Shown here in pieces: positions 7,679 through 16,404 of a stretch of 30,170 bases of DNA. The first letter of the stretch is position 1; each line of letters opens with the position of its first letter. Origin of the DNA: an uncultured Lachnospiraceae bacterium (GTDB lineage: Bacteria > Bacillota > Clostridia > Lachnospirales > Lachnospiraceae); contig CAJTZH010000030.1 in the NCBI GenBank assembly GCA_910584325.1, positions 1 to 30,170 of the forward strand, in the 5' to 3' direction. Made by a program: the position numbers and the translations under genes. Below the pieces are notes generated by a model that was given only the letters and a program-made list of their open reading frames with translations, searched no databases and was not told the origin of the DNA.

Positions 7679-9475
7679 GTGAAAAAGGAAAAGAAAAAAA
7701 CGTACGATACAAAAGAGACCATCGCAAAAATCCTTTCACTGATTGCGCCGTACGGACTCTATGTGACGCTGTCGTTGGTTTTTGCGGTGGGCGTCGTCGT
7801 GCTGACGCTGTATGCGCCGATTCTTGTGGGAAATGCGGTCGATATGATTATCGCTCCCGGCGATGTTGATTTTGCGGGCATCGGAAAAATTCTTATTAAA
7901 ATTGTTATCATCGTGGTTTTGACCGCCGTGTTCCAGTGGATTATGAACCGCTGTAACAATCATATTACTTACAGCGTGGTAGAAAAAATCCGTACGGAAG
8001 CGTTTGAGCACATTCAGGGACTTCCGCTCAAGTATATTGACGGCCATCAGACGGGAAATATCCTAAACCGTGTTATTACGGATGTCGACCAGTTTTCCGA
8101 CGGACTTCTGATGGGATTCACGCAGTTTTTTACCGGAATTACAACGATTGCCGGAACGCTTTTGTTTATGCTTTCCATCAATATCAAAATTACGCTGGTC
8201 GTTGTTCTCGTGACGCCGCTGTCATTTTTTGTGGCGGGGTTTATCGCGAAGAAAACATATACGTTATTCCGACGCCAGTCGGAAATCCGCGGGGAAATGA
8301 CGGGACTGATTGACGAGATGGTCGGAAATCAGAAGATAGTGCAGGCGTTTAATTATCAGGACGACGCGGTCGCACGGTTTGATGAGATTAACAATAATCT
8401 GCAAAAATGCAGTCACAAGGCAATTTTTTTCTCCTCCATAACCAATCCGGCAACACGGTTTGTCAATAGTGTTGTTTATGCGGGTGTAGGCATTACCGGC
8501 GCGTTTGCCGCGATAACCGGAGGAATTACGGTAGGGCAGCTCTCCTGTTTCTTAAGCTATGCCAATCAATATACGAAGCCTTTTAACGAAATCAGCGGAG
8601 TAATTACGGAGCTGCAAAACGCCCTCGCATGTGCGGCAAAGGTATTCGAACTTCTTGAGGAGGCGCAGGAAAGCGAGAAAGAGACGGCGTTTACGAGTGT
8701 TGACGCAGTTCTGAGAAAGAGCCGCCAGGGAGTGGGCGCGGCAGCGGAAGGAAGCGTTTGTTTTGAGCACGTCTATTTTTCCTATGTGCCGGACGTGAAA
8801 CTGATTGAGGATTTTAATTTAAAGGTAACGCAGGGACAGAGAGTGGCGATTGTCGGCCCGACAGGATGCGGTAAGAGCACTATGATTAATCTTTTAATGC
8901 GTTTTTATGACGTGGACAGCGGAGAGATTAAAGTAGACGGGCTGAATACACAGAGTATGACGAGGCAGGTGCTTCGGGAGCGGTTTGGTATGGTACTGCA
9001 GGAAACATGGCTTCAGGCAGGCACTATCCGCGATAATATCGCTTACGGGAAGCCGGACGCGACGGACGAAGAGATTGAGAAGGCTGCAAGGATGGCGCAC
9101 GCCCACAGCTTTATCAAGCGTCTTCCCGACGGATATCATACGGTTTTGTCCGAGAACGGAGGAAATTTGTCGCAGGGGCAGAAACAGCTTCTGTGTATTG
9201 CGAGAGTGATGCTGAAACTTCCGCCGATGCTGATACTGGATGAAGCGACATCTTCCATTGACACGAGAACGGAGATTCGCATACAGAAGGCATTTCATAC
9301 GCTGATGGAGGGAAGGACAAGCTTTGTTGTTGCGCACCGCCTTTCCACCATTAAAGAGTCCGATATTATCCTTGTGATGAAGGCGGGAAAAATTATCGAG
9401 CAGGGAACGCATAACGAACTGCTTGCCATGAACGGGTTTTATTGGGAACTTTATCATTCGCAGTTTGCACATTAA
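7679..9475 (+). CDS. Heterodimeric ABC exporter, catalytically competent subunit
   Basis: A 598-residue half-transporter starting at GTG 7679, with AGGAGGTG overlapping the end of the previous gene. Six transmembrane helices are followed by an ATPase domain with Walker A GPTGCGKST (393-401), Walker B MLILDEATSSID with the catalytic Glu, and switch His in VVAHRLST. Its own signature motif is altered to LSQGQKQLL, and in the heterodimer this faces the Walker A/B of the partner whose Walker B and switch residues are degenerate. So one of the two composite ATP sites is built entirely from weakened motifs and the other entirely from consensus ones, exactly as in TM287/288-type transporters. An insert near residues 330-350 (SVDAVLRKSRQGVGAAAEGS) links the two domains. 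Confidence 0.92.
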   Translation: MKKEKKKTYDTKETIAKILSLIAPYGLYVTLSLVFAVGVVVLTLYAPILVGNAVDMIIAPGDVDFAGIGKILIKIVIIVVLTAVFQWIMNRCNNHITYSVVEKIRTEAFEHIQGLPLKYIDGHQTGNILNRVITDVDQFSDGLLMGFTQFFTGITTIAGTLLFMLSINIKITLVVVLVTPLSFFVAGFIAKKTYTLFRRQSEIRGEMTGLIDEMVGNQKIVQAFNYQDDAVARFDEINNNLQKCSHKAIFFSSITNPATRFVNSVVYAGVGITGAFAAITGGITVGQLSCFLSYANQYTKPFNEISGVITELQNALACAAKVFELLEEAQESEKETAFTSVDAVLRKSRQGVGAAAEGSVCFEHVYFSYVPDVKLIEDFNLKVTQGQRVAIVGPTGCGKSTMINLLMRFYDVDSGEIKVDGLNTQSMTRQVLRERFGMVLQETWLQAGTIRDNIAYGKPDATDEEIEKAARMAHAHSFIKRLPDGYHTVLSENGGNLSQGQKQLLCIARVMLKLPPMLILDEATSSIDTRTEIRIQKAFHTLMEGRTSFVVAHRLSTIKESDIILVMKAGKIIEQGTHNELLAMNGFYWELYHSQFAH

Positions 9476-9495
9476 TTTCGGAGCAGGGTGGTTTC

Positions 9496-10008
9496 ATGGA
9501 AAAGTTAAAGGTGGATTTTGATACGGCAGATATGAACGAACTAAATCAATTAAAAAAATGGCTGTTTAATGAAAATGTCCGTCTCGTGGCAAAGGAGAAA
9601 GAACTGGAGGACGAGCGGGAATTAATTCATGTCCAGCAGGGACTGTTAAAAAAGCAGCAGCGCAAAAATACGATTTTTAAAACGCAGCTTGACGGACAGA
9701 AGATACTGTTTGAAAAGCAGTGGGCGATTATGGAAGAGGAATTAAGGCGCCTGGCGGCGGAAAAGGAACAGTTTGAGCATAAAAAGGCCGTTTATCGTGA
9801 TGAAATTTACCGTGAAGCAAGGAAGACATTTCAGATAGCCGAGGGCGGAAGAGTGTTTTTTAAAGGCGTATCGGACGGGCAGGAACTGAAGAAACGCTAT
9901 AAAGAACTTTTAAAGATTTATCATCCCGACAATTCGTCCGGCGACCACGAGACGCTCCTTTCCATCAGTAAAGAATATGAACGTCTGAAACAAATTTATT
10001 TTGATTGA
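9496..10008 (+). CDS. Coiled-coil protein with C-terminal J-domain-like segment
   Basis: 170 residues starting at MEKLKVDFDTADMNELNQL (start set by CAGGGTGG upstream; an in-frame Met at 9442 lies inside the transporter gene). Residues 15-115 are a charged, Lys/Glu-rich coiled coil. The end, LKKRYKELLKIYHPDNSSGD followed by a helix with ISKEYERLKQIYFD, is the helix II-HPD-helix III core of a J-domain, with the His-Pro-Asp tripeptide that stimulates DnaK. In DnaJ the J-domain is at the N-terminus; here it is the last thing in the protein and helix IV is absent. It may recruit DnaK to a client bound by the coiled coil. It is the last gene before a terminator. Confidence 0.8.
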   Translation: MEKLKVDFDTADMNELNQLKKWLFNENVRLVAKEKELEDERELIHVQQGLLKKQQRKNTIFKTQLDGQKILFEKQWAIMEEELRRLAAEKEQFEHKKAVYRDEIYREARKTFQIAEGGRVFFKGVSDGQELKKRYKELLKIYHPDNSSGDHETLLSISKEYERLKQIYFD

Positions 10009-10034
10009 CCGAGAACTCATTTTTTGTTAAAATT

Positions 10035-10069
10035 GACTATGTAGGTAAGCACTTACATAGTCTTTTTTG
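10035..10069 (+). terminator. Hairpin terminator after the exporter/J-domain operon
   Basis: GACTATGTA (10035-10043) pairs perfectly with TACATAGTC (10054-10062); three further pairs, one of them G-U, close an AAGC tetraloop, giving a 12-bp stem. Six T's follow. The stem sequence also contains a TTGACT/CATAGT promoter-like pair, described among the findings. Confidence 0.8.
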
Positions 10070-10124
10070 GCAAATAGGATAATTGTAAAGTGCCAATTCA
10101 TATACGAAAGGGAGATTTTAAGAA

Positions 10125-12281
10125 ATGACGGCTCTAATTTTAGTAATCATTGCAGCCCTGATTGCGCTGGGGTTTGCAGCCTTTAACTTCTTCAAAGTAA
10201 AGAAGATGGACGAAGGTACAGAAATAATGTCAGAGATTGCAGACGCAATCAGAGTGGGTGCGAATGCATTCATTGTCTACGAATATAAGATTATCGCGAT
10301 TGTCGTAGCGGTTCTTGCGGTTTTGTTTATATTCATGTCATGGCAGTCGGCAGTCAGCTTTATTATCGGCGTGTTAATGTCCGCAGCGGCAGGTTATGTC
10401 GGTATGAAGATTGCTACATATGCCAATGTGCGTGTTTCCAATAAGGCACGTGAGACAAAGAACATCGGAGAGACGCTTAAGGTGGCATTCCGCGGCGGTT
10501 CCGTAATGGGTCTTTGTGTCGGCGGATTTGCTTTACTGGGACTTTTTATTGTTTATATCGTGTTTGGGTTCGGTATGAATCTGATGTCAATTGAAGCGAT
10601 TAAGAACGGCGCGGTTTTTACACAGTGCCTTTCCTGCTACGCGTTAGGCTGTTCGATTGTGGCGATGTTTAACCGTGTCGGCGGCGGTATTTATACCAAG
10701 GCTGCGGATATGGGCGCGGATCTTGTAGGTAAGACGGAAGCGCATATCCCTGAAGATGACCCGCGTAATCCGGCGACGATTGCCGATAACGTAGGCGATA
10801 ATGTGGGTGACGTGGCTGGTCTTGGTTCCGATTTGCTGGAATCTTATGTTGGCGCCATTTCTTCCGGTATTATTCTCGCGTCGCATTTATTCCTTGTGTC
10901 TGCTGCTACAAGCGGCAGGTTCAGCGAGGCGCTGCTTGAGAAGATGTTCTTTTATCCGCTTGTTTTTGCTGCGTGCGGTTTGATTGCGTGTGTGCTTGGT
11001 ATCGCGTTTGTTTTATTTAAAAAGGGCTCTGATAATCCGCATAAGGATTTGAATATTGCTACATTTGTGTCGGCAGGTCTGACTATTGTCTGCGGATTTG
11101 CTGCGACATATTATTTGTTTAACGACGCTTCCGTTGCGGACGCAATTAAGGAAGCAGGATTTGCCATAGGCTATATTTCTCCGTGGATTGCCGCGACAAT
11201 CGGCGTTGTCAGCGGTGTTGTCATCGGTATGATAGCGGAGTATTATACAAGTTATGATTATAAACCGACAAAGATGATTGCGGAGGCTTCAAAAGAAGGC
11301 GCCGCGCTTACGATTACGCAGGGGCTTGCGGTTGGAATGAAGTCCTGCATGGCTCCGCTGATTCTTCTTGGTGTTGCGACGTTCGCTTCCTATGCGGTTG
11401 CGGGTATGTTCGGTATTTCCATGGCGGCAATCGGTATGCTTTCCTTTGTCAGCACAACCGTTTCCGTAGATACATACGGTCCGATTTCCGACAATGCCGG
11501 CGGCATTGCTGAGATGTCGGAGCTGGAACCGGAAGTCCGTGAGATTACGGATAAACTGGATTCTGTCGGTAACACGACGGCGGCAATCGGTAAGGGATTT
11601 GCCATCGGTTCCGCTTCATTGGCGGCGCTTTCCCTGATGGTGTCATACCTGTATTCGTTTAATGACCCGACGACACCGCTGGAACTGAACTTCACTAATC
11701 CGCTGATTCTTGCAGGCGCTATGGTCGGTGCGGCGGTACCGTTCCTGTTCTCAGGCATCCTGATTGAGGCGGTAGCTAAGGCTGCCCGTAAGATGGTAGA
11801 GGAAGTACGCAGGCAGTTTAAGGAGATTCCGGGTATCCTGGAGGGTAAGGCAAAGCCTGATTATAAGACTTGTATCGAGATTTCTTCACAGGGCGCCTTA
11901 AAAGAGATGAGATTCCCGGCAGTGCTTTCCATTCTGGTTCCTCTGGTAGCGGGATTCCTCTTCGGACCTTGGTTTGTAGGCGGCGTTTTAATCGGTGCGA
12001 CATTATCCGCGATTATGCTTGCTATTTTTACGGGAAATGCAGGCGGTGCATGGGATAACGGTAAGAAATATATTGAATCCGGCGCGATTGAGGGACAGAA
12101 AAAAGGCTCTCCTGCACATGACGCAGCCGTTGTCGGCGATACTGTAGGAGACCCGTTAAAGGATACGGTAGGACCGTCTCTTGATATTCTGATTAAGATT
12201 ATGTCAACCGTTTCATTGGTAGCGGTCGGTTTATTCAGTCAGTTTAATGTATTGGACTGGATTCAGAGTCTGATGAAATAA
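10125..12281 (+). CDS. hppA: K+-dependent membrane-bound ion-pumping pyrophosphatase
   Basis: A 718-residue integral membrane protein with about 16 spans, the normal family length. The substrate site is unmistakable: GGGIYTKAADMGADLVGKTE, then EDDPRNPATIADNVGDNVGD, and a second acidic cluster near the C-terminus, AAVVGDTVGDPLKDTVGPSLD. It hydrolyses pyrophosphate from biosynthesis and pumps H+ and/or Na+ outward. The motif GNTTAA (about 481-486) carries Ala where K+-independent enzymes have Lys, so this is the K+-dependent class, which includes the Na+ pumps. DLLESYVG (about residue 238) holds the gate Glu in the position usual for that class. Ion choice is inferred only. GGGAG about 10 bases upstream supports the start. 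A kinase gene follows after 30 bases without a terminator. Confidence 0.96.
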   Translation: MTALILVIIAALIALGFAAFNFFKVKKMDEGTEIMSEIADAIRVGANAFIVYEYKIIAIVVAVLAVLFIFMSWQSAVSFIIGVLMSAAAGYVGMKIATYANVRVSNKARETKNIGETLKVAFRGGSVMGLCVGGFALLGLFIVYIVFGFGMNLMSIEAIKNGAVFTQCLSCYALGCSIVAMFNRVGGGIYTKAADMGADLVGKTEAHIPEDDPRNPATIADNVGDNVGDVAGLGSDLLESYVGAISSGIILASHLFLVSAATSGRFSEALLEKMFFYPLVFAACGLIACVLGIAFVLFKKGSDNPHKDLNIATFVSAGLTIVCGFAATYYLFNDASVADAIKEAGFAIGYISPWIAATIGVVSGVVIGMIAEYYTSYDYKPTKMIAEASKEGAALTITQGLAVGMKSCMAPLILLGVATFASYAVAGMFGISMAAIGMLSFVSTTVSVDTYGPISDNAGGIAEMSELEPEVREITDKLDSVGNTTAAIGKGFAIGSASLAALSLMVSYLYSFNDPTTPLELNFTNPLILAGAMVGAAVPFLFSGILIEAVAKAARKMVEEVRRQFKEIPGILEGKAKPDYKTCIEISSQGALKEMRFPAVLSILVPLVAGFLFGPWFVGGVLIGATLSAIMLAIFTGNAGGAWDNGKKYIESGAIEGQKKGSPAHDAAVVGDTVGDPLKDTVGPSLDILIKIMSTVSLVAVGLFSQFNVLDWIQSLMK

Positions 12282-12303
12282 AAGTATTTTGAAAGGAGCA
12301 GGC

Positions 12304-12315
12304 ATGCCCGTATGA
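12304..12315 (+). other. Three-codon leader ORF (M-P-V-stop) overlapping the kinase start
   Basis: ATG CCC GTA TGA begins 5 bases after AAAGGAG (12292-12298), the ideal distance, and its TGA overlaps the ATG of the kinase gene (12312) as ATGA. The kinase's own start is 13 bases from the same ribosome site, which is long. Initiation at the mini-ORF with reinitiation at the kinase is plausible; chance is possible with so short an ORF. Confidence 0.4.
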
Positions 12316-14396
12316 AAACTGAGAGAAATAACGAATTTTTAATGGAATTAAATGAACAGACAATTTCTGTTATTGAGCGGATTTCAGAAGGTATGCCGGG
12401 AGGCTTCTTTATTTACCGCGCACAGGGAGACGGAGAGCTGATTTACAGTAATGCCACGCTTCTGCGCATTTTTGGATGTAATACGAAAGAAGAATTTGTG
12501 GAGCTAACAGGAAATACGTTTCGCGGCATGGTGCATCCGGGTGATTACGATACGGTTCAGCAGAGTATTGACAAACAGATTCAATACAGCGTTTATGATT
12601 TGGATTTTGTGGAGTACCGTATTATCCAGAGGGACGGAACGATTCGCTGGGTCGAGGACTATGGACATTTTGTGCATACGAACAAATACGGAGATATATT
12701 TTATGTGTTTGTAGAGGACGCCACGGACAGATTACAGAGCAGGACCGCGGAACTGGAGCGCGTTAATGAAAGGCTTAAGGCCGTTCATGCAAGAGAAGTA
12801 CAGTATAGGAAAGCGATATTAAACGACGCGGTGACATTCTTTGAAGTAAATTTATCTAAAAATTCTTTTATGAAGGATACTTCCCAGTTGATAGACGGCA
12901 AAAATATGAATTTATTTGAGGGTCTGGGTGTGAAACCGTTTGAGAGGTATACTGATTTTATCAGGCACTGGAAAGCGAATGCGGATAAGAAAAAACAAAA
13001 AGAAATCATCCGTTTTTTTGATTCCGACCGTCTGATACAGTGTTATGCAAGCGGAGACTTGGAGCAGACATTCGACGGCTGGATAAAGGATTCGCAGGGG
13101 AGAAGACGGCTTACGCACCATACGTTTTTACTGGGAAAAAACGAATATTCGGGCGATATCATCGCGCTCTGCGTCATAAAAGATATAACCGAACAGGCAG
13201 AAAAACAGAGCCTTTTGAGAAATGCGCTCCAGCAGGCCGAGACAGCGAGTACGGCGCGGGAGACATTTCTGACCAATATGTCTCATGATATCAGAACACC
13301 GCTCAACGCTATTATCGGCTGTGCGAAACTTGTAAAAGGCCAGTTGGCAAATTCGGATAAAACAAACGAATATATTGACAAGATATTGGTTTCGGGAGAA
13401 CAGCTTCTGTCAATTCTGAGTAATTCTCTGGAGATTACGAGAATTGAATCGGGAAGAGCGGTTCTCAAGGAAGTGAAATGCAGCCTGCGAAAGCTGGTTG
13501 CCGAAGTGGAAAAGTCCATGCAGCTTCAGGCAGATTTAAAATCGATTGATTTCACGGTCTGTCAGGCAGATGTCCGTCATGATGTGGTTGCGGTGGATTA
13601 TCCGCGTCTGAAAGAAATTTTGAGCCAGCTTCTTGACAATGCGGTCAAATATACGCCGTCATGCGGAATGGTCCGCCTGACGATAGAAGAAAGGGATATC
13701 CGTTTAAAGGGATACGGACAGTACCGGTTTATTGTGGAAGACGACGGAATCGGTATTTCGGAGGAATTTTTAGGGCAGTTATTTGAAGTATTTATGAGGG
13801 AAAATTCAACGACACAAAGCGGCGTTGCGGGCGCAGGCCTCGGACTTGCGGTTGTAAAGAGTCTTGTGGATATGATGGAGGGGGAAATTACCGTAGACAG
13901 TAAGCCGGGAGAAGGCAGCAAATTCACTGTTACGATTCTGTTAAAGCACGAGGAGGAGCCGGCGTCGTTACGGACGGTTAAAGGCGAGGATGCGGCAGAA
14001 CAGATCGGTCAGAAGGAAATCCGCATTTTGCTGATAGAGGATAACGAGATTAACAGGGAAATTGCGGAAGAATTATTAAAGGATAAAGGATATCTTGTAG
14101 ATTCGGCGGAAAACGGCGAAAAGGGATTTGAGACGTTAAGAGATTCCGAACCGGGTTATTATGACATCGTATTGATGGATATTCTGATGCCGGTTATGGA
14201 CGGCTATCAGGCGGCAAAAGAAATCAGAAAACTGGAAAACGAAATCCATTCAGGGATTCCGATTATTGCGCTGTCTGCCAATGTTTTTCCGGAGGACTAC
14301 CAGAAATCGCAGGACGCCGGGATGAATGCCCATGTGGCAAAACCCGTCAATATAGAACAACTGGATAATGTGATAAGAGAACTGCTTGCAGAGTAA
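12312..14396 (+). CDS. Soluble PAS hybrid histidine kinase with receiver domain
   Basis: 694 residues with no membrane segment, so it senses a cytoplasmic signal. Order: a PAS fold (about 20-135; GGFFIYRAQGDGELIYSNATL, then RDGTIRWVEDYGHF), a second PAS-like region (about 160-300), a HisKA dimerisation helix with H-box FLTNMSHDIRTPLNAIIG (phospho-His about 325), an ATPase domain (N-box LDNAVKY, G-boxes VEDDGIGIS and GAGLGLAVVKSL), and a C-terminal receiver (IRILLIEDNEINREIAEELL; phospho-acceptor Asp about 623 in IVLMDILMPVMDG; conserved Lys in HVAKPVN). The layout is the usual Lachnospiraceae hybrid kinase lacking an output domain; a phosphotransfer partner is not in the window. It sits 30 bases after hppA and is probably co-transcribed. 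Confidence 0.9.
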   Translation: MKTERNNEFLMELNEQTISVIERISEGMPGGFFIYRAQGDGELIYSNATLLRIFGCNTKEEFVELTGNTFRGMVHPGDYDTVQQSIDKQIQYSVYDLDFVEYRIIQRDGTIRWVEDYGHFVHTNKYGDIFYVFVEDATDRLQSRTAELERVNERLKAVHAREVQYRKAILNDAVTFFEVNLSKNSFMKDTSQLIDGKNMNLFEGLGVKPFERYTDFIRHWKANADKKKQKEIIRFFDSDRLIQCYASGDLEQTFDGWIKDSQGRRRLTHHTFLLGKNEYSGDIIALCVIKDITEQAEKQSLLRNALQQAETASTARETFLTNMSHDIRTPLNAIIGCAKLVKGQLANSDKTNEYIDKILVSGEQLLSILSNSLEITRIESGRAVLKEVKCSLRKLVAEVEKSMQLQADLKSIDFTVCQADVRHDVVAVDYPRLKEILSQLLDNAVKYTPSCGMVRLTIEERDIRLKGYGQYRFIVEDDGIGISEEFLGQLFEVFMRENSTTQSGVAGAGLGLAVVKSLVDMMEGEITVDSKPGEGSKFTVTILLKHEEEPASLRTVKGEDAAEQIGQKEIRILLIEDNEINREIAEELLKDKGYLVDSAENGEKGFETLRDSEPGYYDIVLMDILMPVMDGYQAAKEIRKLENEIHSGIPIIALSANVFPEDYQKSQDAGMNAHVAKPVNIEQLDNVIRELLAE

Positions 14397-14443
14397 TCAC
14401 TTATCCTGGTTATGGAAGAATATTTTTTGGAGGATAAATCGAT

Positions 14444-15157
14444 ATGGAAATAGTATCACTGGAGCAGGAGCTGAAAGGAAACGCATACCCGGGACGCGGC
14501 ATTGTCATCGGAAAGTCTGCAGACGGCTTAAAGGCGGTAACGGCTTATTTTATCATGGGGAGAAGTTCCAATTCAAGAAACCGTGTTTTTGTCGAGGAAC
14601 AGAAAGGGATTCGCACGCAGGCATACGAGCCGTCAAAACTTGAGGATCCGAGTCTTATTATCTATGCACCGGTGAGAGTTCTTGGGAGCAGGACGATTGT
14701 GACAAACGGCGACCAGACCGATACGGTTTATGAAGGATTGGAGAAGGGACTTACATTTGAACAGTCGCTGCTATGCCGTGAATTTGAGCCGGACGCGCCA
14801 AATTATACGCCAAGAATTTCAGGTGTGCTGCATGTGGAGAACAAAGCGTTTGATTATGCGCTGTCAATTCTAAAGAGTAATCACGGAAATCCTGGCTGCT
14901 GTAACCGCTATACATATACTTACGATAAGCCGGCAGCAGGCGAGGGACGGTTTATTCATACATATATGCATGATGGAAGTCCGCTTCCAAGCTTTGAAGG
15001 AGAACCAAAGCTTGTGGAGATTGCAGGTGATATCGGCGAATTTACGGATATGGTCTGGAACAGCCTGAACGAAGAGAATAAAGTGTCGCTTTTTGTAAGG
15101 TACATTGATATTGCAACGGGCGGTTATGAGACAAGAATTGTGAATAAAAACGTGTAA
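14444..15157 (+). CDS. purO: IMP cyclohydrolase, archaeal PurO type
   Basis: 237 residues. The order of motifs matches Methanothermobacter PurO as I recall it: YPGRGIVIGKSADGLKAV near the start (PurO has YLGR.LAVG), then SRNRVFVEEQ, RTIVTNGDQTDTVYEGL (PurO: VVSNGSHTDTI), and DAPNYTPRISGVL (PurO: ELNTPRI). This enzyme closes the ring of FAICAR to give IMP, the last step of purine synthesis. It is unrelated to the N-terminal cyclohydrolase domain of bifunctional PurH. TTGGAGGATAAATCGAT precedes the start. The gene 21 bases downstream encodes the formyltransferase that makes its substrate, which strongly supports the call. Confidence 0.88.
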   Translation: MEIVSLEQELKGNAYPGRGIVIGKSADGLKAVTAYFIMGRSSNSRNRVFVEEQKGIRTQAYEPSKLEDPSLIIYAPVRVLGSRTIVTNGDQTDTVYEGLEKGLTFEQSLLCREFEPDAPNYTPRISGVLHVENKAFDYALSILKSNHGNPGCCNRYTYTYDKPAAGEGRFIHTYMHDGSPLPSFEGEPKLVEIAGDIGEFTDMVWNSLNEENKVSLFVRYIDIATGGYETRIVNKNV

Positions 15158-15178
15158 TTGCAAAAAAGGAGAAGTACT

Positions 15179-16357
15179 ATGAATGAGATTCAGTTAAAAT
15201 ACGGATGCAATCCGAATCAGAAACCGTCGAGAATTTTTATGGAAGACGGCAGCGAGCTTCCGGTTACGGTATTGAACGGCAAACCGGGTTATATTAATTT
15301 TCTGGATGCGTTTAACGGCTGGCAGCTTGTCAGAGAATTGAAGGAGGCGACGGGACTTCCTGCGGCAACGTCTTTTAAACACGTTTCGCCGGCGGGCGCG
15401 GCGGTAGGTCTTCCTTTGACAGAGACGCTTGCAAAGATTTACTGGGTGGATGATTTAGGAGAGCTGTCGCCGCTTGCATGTGCTTACGCGAGGGCGAGAG
15501 GCGCTGACAGAATGTCGTCGTTTGGTGATTTTATTGCGCTTTCCGATATCTGTGACGCGGATACAGCAAGACTGATTAAGCGGGAAGTTTCAGACGGTGT
15601 CATTGCGCCGGGATATACGGATGAAGCGCTTGAGCTGTTAAAAGCAAAGAAAAAGGGCGGTTACAATATTATTCAGATTGATGAATCATATGTTCCGGCA
15701 GAACTTGAGAGAAAGCAGGTGTACGGAATCACGTTTGAGCAGGGAAGAAACGAGCTGAATATTGATGCCGGACTGCTTTCAAATGTTGTGACAAAGAATA
15801 AGGATATTCCAAAAGAAGCGGTTATTGATATGAAGATTGCGCTGATTACGCTCAAGTATACCCAGTCCAATTCAGTCTGTTATGTCAAGGGCGGACAGGC
15901 CATCGGTATCGGCGCGGGTCAGCAGTCAAGAGTTCATTGTACGAGACTTGCGGGTCAGAAAGCAGACAATTGGTATCTGCGCCAGGCGCCGCAGGTTTTG
16001 AATCTCCAATTCGTTGACAGTCTCGGACGCGCGGACAGGGATAATACCATTGACGTTTTTATCGGAGATGAATACGAGGATGTTCTTCGTGACGGCGAAT
16101 GGCAGAAGCGCTTTCAAGTAAAACCGGAGGTATTTACCCGCGAAGAAAAACGGGCATGGCTTGACGGCAACAGGAATGTAACGCTTGGTTCCGACGCGTT
16201 TTTCCCGTTCTCGGATAATATTGAGAGAGCGTATAAGAGCGGCGTTAAATATATAGCGCAGCCGGGCGGTTCCGTAAGAGACGACCTGGTGATTGCATGT
16301 GCCGACAAATACGATATGGCGATGGTGTTTACGGGAATCCGTCTGTTCCACCACTAA
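15179..16357 (+). CDS. purH: Stand-alone AICAR formyltransferase (C-terminal half of PurH)
   Basis: 392 residues starting at MNEIQLKYGCNPNQ, with AAAGGAG upstream. It transfers a formyl group from 10-formyl-THF to AICAR, giving FAICAR. KHVSPAGAAVGLP (about residues 65-77) is the catalytic Lys-His region, where most PurH proteins read KH.NPCG.A; FGDFIALSDICDADTARLI and SNSVCYVKGGQAIGIGAGQQSR are also family blocks, as is the ending YIAQPGGSVRDDLVI. Normal PurH has about 510 residues with an N-terminal cyclohydrolase; here that half is absent and is supplied by the PurO-type gene immediately upstream. The Asn-to-Ser and Cys-to-Ala changes in the KH motif are typical of this stand-alone subfamily rather than evidence of inactivity. 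A strong terminator follows. Confidence 0.92.
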   Translation: MNEIQLKYGCNPNQKPSRIFMEDGSELPVTVLNGKPGYINFLDAFNGWQLVRELKEATGLPAATSFKHVSPAGAAVGLPLTETLAKIYWVDDLGELSPLACAYARARGADRMSSFGDFIALSDICDADTARLIKREVSDGVIAPGYTDEALELLKAKKKGGYNIIQIDESYVPAELERKQVYGITFEQGRNELNIDAGLLSNVVTKNKDIPKEAVIDMKIALITLKYTQSNSVCYVKGGQAIGIGAGQQSRVHCTRLAGQKADNWYLRQAPQVLNLQFVDSLGRADRDNTIDVFIGDEYEDVLRDGEWQKRFQVKPEVFTREEKRAWLDGNRNVTLGSDAFFPFSDNIERAYKSGVKYIAQPGGSVRDDLVIACADKYDMAMVFTGIRLFHH

Positions 16358-16379
16358 AGTAAATATTAGAAAAAGTAAG

Positions 16380-16404
16380 GACCGGCGTGTGCGCCGGTCT
16401 TTTT
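16380..16404 (+). terminator. Strong GC-rich hairpin terminator after the purine genes
   Basis: GACCGGCG (16380-16387), loop TGTG, CGCCGGTC (16392-16399), then five T's. A textbook intrinsic terminator. Confidence 0.93.

Noticed and set aside
7357..7722. Minus-strand open frames inside the ABC transporter genes
   Set aside because: They lie antisense to strongly conserved ATPase motifs and have no recognisable domains or ribosome sites.
14386..14643. Open frame overlapping the kinase end and purO start
   Set aside because: It is a shadow of the PurO-type gene in another frame, with no family resemblance.
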